Source of the DNA: Actinoallomurus purpureus | GTDB taxonomy: Bacteria; Actinomycetota; Actinomycetes; Streptosporangiales; Streptosporangiaceae | Length of the DNA: 64,000 nt | NCBI RefSeq assembly: GCF_024055795.1 | Contig: NZ_JAMXMY010000032.1 | Location: 29,480-93,479 of the forward strand | Direction of reading: 5' to 3' | In this document: positions 56,634-64,000 of the stretch, piece after piece | How the letters are laid out: every line of letters starts with the position of its first letter | Numbering within the stretch: position 1 is the stretch's first letter | The notes under the pieces: generated by a model | The model's database searches: none | Seen by the model: only the letters and a program-made list of their open reading frames with translations | What the model was told of the DNA's origin: nothing | Position numbers and translations under genes: made by a program

Positions 56634-57734
56634 CTACTCGACGGTCTTGGCCGCGAGCTGACCGCACGCGCCGTCGATCTCCTGGCCACGCGTGTCCCGT
56701 ACGGTGACGGGGACGCCGTGGGCCTCCAGACGACGGACGAACTCCGTCTGATCCGACGGCCGCGACGCGGTCCACTTCGACCCGGGCGTGGGGTTCAGCG
56801 GGATCAGGTTGACGTGCACCGGGTGGCTCTTGATCAGTCGGCCGAGCAGGTCGGCCCGCCACGCCTGGTCGTTGATGTCCCGGATGAGGGCGTACTCGAT
56901 CGAGATCCGGCGCCGGGTCCGCTCGGCGTACGCCCACGCCGCGTCGAGGACCTCGGCGACCTTCCAGCGCGTGTTGATCGGCACGAGTTCGTCGCGCAGC
57001 TCGTCGTCCGGCGCGTGCAGCGAGACCGCGAGGCGGACCTTGAAGTCGAGGTCGGCCAACTGGTTGATCTTCGGCACCAGCCCGACCGTGGAGACGGTGA
57101 TGTTCCGCTGGGAGATCCCCAGCCCGCGCGGGCTCGGGTCGCTGAACCGATGGATCGCCCGGACGATGGTGGAGAAGTTGGCGAGCGGCTCGCCCATCCC
57201 CATGAAGACGATGTTGCTGACCCGGCCCCTGCCGCCGGCAATCTCACCGCGATCGAGCGCCCGGGCGCCCGCCACCACCTGCTCGACGATCTCCGCGGTC
57301 GACAGGTTGCGGGTCAGACCGGCCTGGCCTGTGGCGCAGAACGGGCAGTTCATCCCGCATCCGGCCTGTGAGGAGACGCACATCGTCACGCGGTCCGGAT
57401 ACCGCATGAGGACCGACTCGACGAGCGTGCCGTCGAACCCCTTCCACAGCGTCTTGCGGGTGGCGCCGTCGTCACAGGTCAGATCGCGCACCGGCGTGAG
57501 CAGTGCGGGCATCAGCTCGGTGACGAGGCGATCCCGGACGGTCGCCGGCAGGTCGGTCATGTCGGCCGGATCGTCGGCGAGCCTGCCGAAATAGTGGCGC
57601 GACAACTGGTCGGCGCGGAACGGCTTTTCGCCGAGCGCGTCGACGGCCTCGCGCCGCTCGTCCCAGGACAGGTCGGCGAGGTGGCGCGGTGGCTTCGCCC
57701 GGCGGGGAGCGGCGAAGGTGAGCTGAGCGGGCAT
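56634..57734 (-). CDS. rlmN: Dual-specificity 23S rRNA/tRNA adenine-C2 methyltransferase
   Basis: A 366-residue radical-SAM enzyme with the cluster motif CGMNCPFC (CxxxCxxC), the GMGEPLANF motif and the methyl-carrying C-terminal Cys in [10 protein letters not shown]. It methylates A2503 of 23S rRNA and A37 of some tRNAs. It lies close to cdsA, as in other actinobacteria. The ATG is at 57734. Confidence 0.95.
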   Translation of the reverse strand: MPAQLTFAAPRRAKPPRHLADLSWDERREAVDALGEKPFRADQLSRHYFGRLADDPADMTDLPATVRDRLVTELMPALLTPVRDLTCDDGATRKTLWKGFDGTLVESVLMRYPDRVTMCVSSQAGCGMNCPFCATGQAGLTRNLSTAEIVEQVVAGARALDRGEIAGGRGRVSNIVFMGMGEPLANFSTIVRAIHRFSDPSPRGLGISQRNITVSTVGLVPKINQLADLDFKVRLAVSLHAPDDELRDELVPINTRWKVAEVLDAAWAYAERTRRRISIEYALIRDINDQAWRADLLGRLIKSHPVHVNLIPLNPTPGSKWTASRPSDQTEFVRRLEAHGVPVTVRDTRGQEIDGACGQLAAKTVE

Positions 57735-57915
57735 GTCCGTTCCAGTGTGGCAGACGCCGGGGTGAGCTTCGAACGTCGACGCACCCCGCCCACCGCGCCG
57801 GCCGCCGCATGTTCTCGGTGTTTCGGCACCCGGTCCGACCCCTCACCGGCGGCATCTTCACCGGGGAGGCCGTCAATGCCGCTCCGAGGGCCGCACAATC
57901 ACTACAGTCCCGTCT

Positions 57916-59061
57916 ATGCCGGTATTGCGCAGAACGCCGCAGGAGAAGCGTGTCCTGATCAGTGACACCAGCCCCTACGGAAGCCGTGTCCTCGAAGTTG
58001 AATCCGATCACGTCGCCACAGCGGCGTACCTCCGCAGGAGCGACGGGCATACCGTTGCCGCGGCCTGGATCGCCAACCATCAGGACGCTTCGCCCCACCC
58101 CGACCTCGCGCGGCTGAACGCGGGCCTGGTGCCCGCCATGCCGACGGGCCACACCAAGCACCCCAAGGGGCGGTCGGCACCCGACCCGCGGTCATTGAAG
58201 ATCGTCTGGTTCGAGGAAGGCGACGGTGCCGCGCTGCTCGAGGACGGGCAGCCGCTCTGCGTGATCCCCGGCTGGGCGGACATGGACCGTGGACTGCCGG
58301 GCTACAGCCGGGAGGCCATCGGCCAGAGCCCGTTCGCGTTCGCACTGGACGATGAGATCGAGGACCTCGGTCCGCGCATCCTGCAGGCCCAGGCCTTCTG
58401 GGACTGGCGGAGCGGAGACGGCGCCTGGGAGGGGTTCCAGCAGTCGGTGCTGGGACACCTGCTGGCCCGGCTCGGCCCCGGCGGGTACTACTGGCACGAC
58501 GTGGGCCGGCAGTGGCGCTCCCGCTCGGGCGAGGAAACGGCCGCGGGGGGCGAACAGCCCATCGTCGGGGTATCGGAGCGGCCCGCGCTCGATGACCGGT
58601 CCTACCGGGTGCTGAGCACCGTGGGCATGAGCTGCCAGCGGATGCCCACGGTCGAGTTGTACGAGGACAACGTGGGCGAACACGCCCGTATCGAGCTTGC
58701 CGTGGCGACGACCCTGCCCAGCCAGCGGGCCGGCAGCATCTTCCCCTGGCTGGCGCAGTATCCGTGGCGTGCGGTCACGTCGTTCGCCCCGGGCGACAAC
58801 GTCAAGTGGTACCACGAGGCGAAGACGTTCCCGCTCGGCTCGGGCTGGGAGGGCGTTCTGCTGCTGGACGAGCCGAGCCGCCTCAAAGGACCGGCCGCGC
58901 CGGACATGCGCGGGTTCTCGTTCGGCGACGACCCGGTGCAGTGGCTGTGGCTCGTACCCATCACCGAGGCGGAGCGGCAGTTCGGTAAGGACGAGGGTCC
59001 CGACGCGTTGATCGAACGGCTCGCCCGGAAGGGGCGCAGCTGGATCGTCGGCGAGGACTGA
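57916..59061 (+). CDS. SUFU (suppressor of fused)-domain-like protein
   Basis: A 381-residue protein whose C-terminal half (STVGMSCQRMPTVELYEDN...; ARIELAVATTLP; WRAVTSFAPGDNVKWYHEAKTFPLG; GFSFGDDPVQWLWLVPIT) follows the bacterial SUFU pattern, often seen as immunity or regulatory proteins. The N-terminal part is unassigned. TACAGT ends 7 nt before the ATG, so it is probably leaderless. It interrupts the rlmN-cdsA neighbourhood on the opposite strand. Confidence 0.6.
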   Translation: MPVLRRTPQEKRVLISDTSPYGSRVLEVESDHVATAAYLRRSDGHTVAAAWIANHQDASPHPDLARLNAGLVPAMPTGHTKHPKGRSAPDPRSLKIVWFEEGDGAALLEDGQPLCVIPGWADMDRGLPGYSREAIGQSPFAFALDDEIEDLGPRILQAQAFWDWRSGDGAWEGFQQSVLGHLLARLGPGGYYWHDVGRQWRSRSGEETAAGGEQPIVGVSERPALDDRSYRVLSTVGMSCQRMPTVELYEDNVGEHARIELAVATTLPSQRAGSIFPWLAQYPWRAVTSFAPGDNVKWYHEAKTFPLGSGWEGVLLLDEPSRLKGPAAPDMRGFSFGDDPVQWLWLVPITEAERQFGKDEGPDALIERLARKGRSWIVGED

Positions 59062-59367
59062 AGCCCCAGGGGACGGTTGGCGGCCGGACGGGAAGGCCGG
59101 CCGCCGACGATACGCCGGCCCCGGGCGTCGATCCATGCCGGCGGCGGTGCGGGAAGGCCGGGAGCAGACCGAGGCGGGCACCGACACCCGGAAGAGACGC
59201 AGCGCCGCGCGCGCCCCTGGACAGGTCTTGGGCGTGGACTGAACAGGTCCCAGGCGTGGACGAACCCGGCAGGAGGCGTGGGCTGCCGGCAGGGCCCGGA
59301 CCTGGAAGAGACCGCCAGGAGGCGCGGACTGGCAGCCCCGGGTCTGGACGAAACCGCCAGGAGGCGC
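59062..59367. repeat. Tandem imperfect repeats in a gene-free gap
   Basis: No gene is present. Two 22-nt copies (ACAGGTC...GGCGTGGAC...) lie at 59221-59264. Three copies of CCGCCAGGAGGCG-type units occur at 59266, 59312 and 59354, 42-46 nt apart, running up to the cdsA stop. Confidence 0.65.
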
Positions 59368-60246
59368 TCAGGCGGGCACGAAGGCCTGGAAGAGCAGCCA
59401 GACGACCGGCACGGTCGCGAGGAGGGAGTCGAGGCGGTCCATGACACCGCCGTGTTCGGGCAGCAGGGTGCCCATGTCCTTGATGCCGAGATCCCTCTTG
59501 ATCATTGACTCGATGAGGTCGCCGAGCGTGGCGGAGCACACGGCGGCGGCACCGACGAGGACCCCCTGCCACCAGGCACCGTCCAGCAGCCACGGCAGCA
59601 GCAGGCCGCCGACCGCCATGCAGGTGAGGGACGAGCCGGTGAACCCCTCCCAGGTCTTCTTCGGGCTGATGGCCGGGGCCATCTTGTGCGTGCCCAGGAA
59701 GGATCCCGCGAAGAAGCCGCCGATGTCGCTCGCGACCGTCACCGCGATGAACACGATGATGCGGTCCGGGCCATCGCTCGCGTGGAGCATGAGGACGACG
59801 AACGCCGCGAGGAACGGGACGTACGCCGCCGCGAATACACCGGCCGTCGCGTCGCGGACGTACCCCTCCTGGCCTCCCGTCAGCCGCCACAGCAGGATCG
59901 CCAGCACCGTCAGGGCGAACGTCGCCACCAGGGCGGTGGTCCCCCACACGTAGGTGCAGACCAGCATGGCCAGGCCGCCCGCCATGAGCGGGACCTGCGC
60001 GATCCGGACGCCCCGCGTCCCGAACGCCCGGATGAGCTCCCACACGGCCATGCCGATGAAGACCACGACGACGCCGAGGAAGATCTCCTTGACGGTGTAG
60101 AGGGATACCAGCACGACGGCGCCGAGGCCCAGGCCGACCCCGACCGCGATGGGGAGGTTCCGGCCTGGCCTACGCTTCTTCTTGCCCGTTTCCGCCTGTG
60201 CCTCCGGGATCTCCGGGGCGGGCGTGTGGGCCTGCTCGAGTCCCAC
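59368..60246 (-). CDS. cdsA: Phosphatidate cytidylyltransferase
   Basis: A 292-residue integral membrane enzyme that makes CDP-diacylglycerol for phospholipid synthesis. It has about eight membrane segments and the C-terminal CDP-alcohol signature SATLGDLIESMIKRDLGIKDMG followed by PEHGGVMDRLDSL. Its GTG shares one nucleotide with the frr stop (TAGTG). A hydrophilic N-terminal tail is typical of actinobacteria. Confidence 0.94.
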   Translation of the reverse strand: MGLEQAHTPAPEIPEAQAETGKKKRRPGRNLPIAVGVGLGLGAVVLVSLYTVKEIFLGVVVVFIGMAVWELIRAFGTRGVRIAQVPLMAGGLAMLVCTYVWGTTALVATFALTVLAILLWRLTGGQEGYVRDATAGVFAAAYVPFLAAFVVLMLHASDGPDRIIVFIAVTVASDIGGFFAGSFLGTHKMAPAISPKKTWEGFTGSSLTCMAVGGLLLPWLLDGAWWQGVLVGAAAVCSATLGDLIESMIKRDLGIKDMGTLLPEHGGVMDRLDSLLATVPVVWLLFQAFVPA

Positions 60247-60803
60247 TAGACCTCGAGCAACTCGGCTTTCTTGTGCTCGAGCAGCTCGTCGATCTTGGCG
60301 ACGTGCTTGTGCGTGAAGTCGTCGAGCTCCTTCTCCGCACGGCGCACGTCGTCCTCGCCCGCGTCGCCACCCTTGGCGAGCTTGTCGAGGGCGTCCTTGG
60401 CGTGGCGGCGGATGTTGCGGATCGAGACCCGCGCGTCCTCCGCCTTGTGCCCGGCCACCTTGATGAACTCCTTGCGGCGCTCCTCGGACAGCTCGGGGAA
60501 CACCACACGGATGATCTTCCCGTCGTTGCCCGGGTTGACACCGAGGTCGCTCTCGCGAATGGCCTTCTCGATCGCCGTCAGCGAAGACGCGTCGTACGGT
60601 TGGACGATCACCATACGGGGCTCGGGAAGCTGGAAGGACGCCAGCTGGTTGATCGGCGTCGGCGTCCCGTAGTACTCCACAGTGATCTTGTTGAACATCG
60701 CGGGCGTTGCCCGGCCGGTACGGATGCCGTTGAAGTCATCCTTGGCGACCGTGACGGCCTTCTCCATCTTCTCCTCGGCTTCGAGGAGGATATCGTCGAT
60801 CAC
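60246..60803 (-). CDS. frr: Ribosome recycling factor
   Basis: A 185-residue RRF that with EF-G splits post-termination ribosomes. It has the family's [19 protein letters not shown] segment and [30 protein letters not shown] start with AGGAG. It lies 14 nt after pyrH in the rpsB operon. Confidence 0.97.
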   Translation of the reverse strand: MIDDILLEAEEKMEKAVTVAKDDFNGIRTGRATPAMFNKITVEYYGTPTPINQLASFQLPEPRMVIVQPYDASSLTAIEKAIRESDLGVNPGNDGKIIRVVFPELSEERRKEFIKVAGHKAEDARVSIRNIRRHAKDALDKLAKGGDAGEDDVRRAEKELDDFTHKHVAKIDELLEHKKAELLEV

Positions 60804-60817
60804 CTTCGGCTCCTGTT

Positions 60818-62469
<1,652 letters not shown>

Positions 62470-62505
62470 TGTGGTCTTGTCTCTCTCGTCGTCGGTCGTG
62501 GGTCG

Positions 62506-63477
62506 TCAGGATTCCTGGCCGGTCTGCGGCTGCTCGGCCGGCGTGGCCTCGGGAGCCTCAGCCTGGGGAGCCTCCGCCTGGGGGGCCTCGACCTGAGCAG
62601 CCTCGACCTGAGCAGCCTCAGCCTGCGGAGCCTCAGCCTGCGGAGCCTCGACCGGCGCCTCCGGAGCGGCCTCGGCCGCGTCACCGGACTCCTTCTTGCT
62701 CTGGAGCAGCTCGCGCTCCCACTCGGGGAGCGGCTCCTCGGCGCCGACGGCGGCGGGCTTCTCGTCACCGGACGGCGCGGCGCCGGCACGGGCCATCAGG
62801 CCGTCGGCCACGGCGTCCGCGACCACGCGGGTCAGCAGGCTGACGCTGCGGATGGCGTCGTCGTTGCCCGGGATCGGGTAGTCGACCTCGTCCGGGTCGC
62901 AGTTGGTGTCGAGGATCGCCACCACCGGGATGCCCAGCTTGCGGGCCTCGTTGACGGCGATGTGCTCCTTCTTGGTGTCGCAGATCCACACCGCGCTGGG
63001 CACGCGCGCCATGTCGCGGATACCGCCGAGGGTGCGCTCGAGCTTGTCCTTCTCACGCTTGCGCATGAGAAGTTCCTTCTTCGTCATGCCCGAGCCGGCG
63101 ACGTCGTCGTAGTCGAGCTCCTCGAGCTCCTTCAGACGCGTCAGGCGCTTGTGCACCGTGGAGAAGTTGGTGAGCATGCCGCCCAGCCAGCGCTGGTTGA
63201 CGAACGGCATGCCGACGCGCTGCGCCTGCTCGGCGATCGACTCCTGCGCCTGCTTCTTGGTGCCGACGAACAGGATCGTGCCGCCGTGGGCGACGGTCTC
63301 CTTGATGAAGTCGAAGGCGCGGTCGATGTAGGACAGCGACTGCTGCAGGTCGATGATGTAGATGCCGTTGCGCTCGGTGAAGATGAAGCGCTTCATCTTC
63401 GGGTTCCAGCGGCGGGTCTGATGCCCGAAGTGGACACCGCTCTCGAGCAGTTGCCTCATGGTGACGACGGGTGCCAT
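62506..63477 (-). CDS. rpsB: 30S ribosomal protein S2 with extended C-terminal tail
   Basis: A 323-residue S2. The core (residues 1 to about 255) has the signatures [21 protein letters not shown] and [29 protein letters not shown]-terminal tail of about 65 residues is Ala/Glu/Gln/Pro-rich with repeats of QAEAPQAEA / QVEAAQVEA. Such tails occur in actinobacteria, but this one is long. The ATG has AGGAGA 8 nt upstream. The first gene of the operon. Confidence 0.97.
   Translation of the reverse strand: MAPVVTMRQLLESGVHFGHQTRRWNPKMKRFIFTERNGIYIIDLQQSLSYIDRAFDFIKETVAHGGTILFVGTKKQAQESIAEQAQRVGMPFVNQRWLGGMLTNFSTVHKRLTRLKELEELDYDDVAGSGMTKKELLMRKREKDKLERTLGGIRDMARVPSAVWICDTKKEHIAVNEARKLGIPVVAILDTNCDPDEVDYPIPGNDDAIRSVSLLTRVVADAVADGLMARAGAAPSGDEKPAAVGAEEPLPEWERELLQSKKESGDAAEAAPEAPVEAPQAEAPQAEAAQVEAAQVEAPQAEAPQAEAPEATPAEQPQTGQES
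62540..62650 (-). repeat. Degenerate short repeats in the S2 tail
   Basis: Repeated GAGGCTCCGCAGGCT-like DNA encodes (A/E)(A/P)Q(A/V)EA units about eight times. It is low-complexity and likely length-variable. Confidence 0.75.
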
Positions 63478-63647
63478 GCCCGTGTTCTCCTGTCCGGCCC
63501 AGTGTCGGGCCACGTCCCGGTTGTTTGCCTGCGCCCGTGCGCACCCCTGCCATGACGCGTGGTCATGGACCGAGAGGGTCGCCCCACCAAAGGCTCGGTG
63601 GCCGGCGGACGCGTGAATTCGGTCGTGCGACCGTTGAGGCAAGTGTA
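63478..63647 (-). promoter_or_regulatory. rpsB leader and promoter region
   Basis: A TACACT -10-like box lies at 63642-63647 on the minus strand, giving a leader of about 160 nt. The leader can form a 7-bp hairpin CCATGAC / GTCATGG (63550-63568) and a CCACC / GGTGG stem nearby. This may be an S2-binding autoregulatory leader; the function is inferred. Confidence 0.5.
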
Positions 63648-63753
63648 CCGGCGGCTCACCCCACCGTGGACTCCGCGCCTCCAACCCGAGGTTTTCCACA
63701 GCTTTCGTCGGGGGCCTGTCCCGGACCGGGCGGGTCGGCGCATGCTCTGATGC

Positions 63754-64000
63754 ATGGTCTGGCCCGCAACGTGCCTGGTCAACGCCGCGCCGCTCAGCAT
63801 GATCGCGGTGTCGCTCGATATGATCGCGGCGACGCTTCATCCCATCGCGTCGCCGTTTCCCTCCTCAGGCGCGGGGGAAACACGCTGGCAGTGGCCGTTA
63901 CGCCCGCGACCGCCCGTGGTGCGCCGCTTCGACCCGCCCACCCACCCGTGGGAGGCCGGACACCGGGGAGTCGATCTCGCCGCACCGCCCGGCCGGCCAG
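63754..64000 (+). CDS. M23-family peptidase (partial, runs off right edge)
   Basis: The reading frame contains [36 protein letters not shown], which matches the start of M23 (LytM-like) domains; GHRGVDL is the first zinc-binding motif. M23 genes lie divergent from rpsB in many actinobacteria. The start at 63754 is the first ATG after an in-frame stop and has no clear ribosome site, so it is uncertain. Confidence 0.75.
   Translation, partial: MVWPATCLVNAAPLSMIAVSLDMIAATLHPIASPFPSSGAGETRWQWPLRPRPPVVRRFDPPTHPWEAGHRGVDLAAPPGRP

Overview
The window is high-GC DNA (about 70%) with dense, often 4-nt-overlapping genes, many GTG starts, and families typical of actinomycetes: XRE/DUF5753 with DUF397, DUF6879, DUF4081-GNAT, PucR, DivIVA repeats and streptogrisin-type proteases. 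Gene content fits a filamentous actinomycete, probably of the Streptosporangiales/Thermomonosporaceae kind. The genus cannot be fixed from the sequence alone. No rRNA, tRNA, CRISPR array or intact IS transposase was seen.

0-13 kb is metabolic. A TAT-exported phosphatase runs off the left edge. Next is a minus-strand operon of GntR regulator, ACC deaminase (acdS) and a homodimeric 2-oxoacid dehydrogenase E1, with a well-formed promoter/operator. Then come a HipA-like kinase/DUF3037 pair, methylmalonate-semialdehyde dehydrogenase opposite a GlxA-type regulator, a TDT transporter with an unusual C-terminal fusion, and a CaiB/enoyl-CoA hydratase pair opposite a FadR-type GntR regulator. 13-20 kb is accessory DNA: XRE/DUF397, DUF6879, small unknowns, a kinase-fold protein with altered catalytic residues, a P-loop kinase, an Rpn/PD-(D/E)XK-type nuclease with a truncated paralogue, and gene debris.

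20-32 kb carries the isoprenoid/envelope block dxr, M50 protease, ispG and DUF4081-GNAT on the minus strand. Three secreted tripeptidyl-aminopeptidase-like genes, each with its own terminator hairpin, and a RIO kinase are inserted before the GNAT. 32-55 kb is mixed: two tandem secreted trypsin-like proteases, a second adenylate-kinase-like gene, a solute-binding lipoprotein, a PucR/aminotransferase/semialdehyde-dehydrogenase catabolic locus, an XRE-DUF397-ATPase trio, a streptogrisin-like protease, and a two-gene NLR-like (STAND-TPR) plus membrane-protein operon. The last is the most interesting locus: both proteins carry the same short motif, which resembles amyloid signalling motifs. DUF2079, HIT and ABC-transporter genes follow.

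55-64 kb returns to core genes: a MITE-like foldback element between convergent genes, DivIVA repeats, rlmN, a SUFU-like gene, and the cdsA-frr-pyrH-tsf-rpsB operon read leftwards. A divergent M23 peptidase runs off the right edge.
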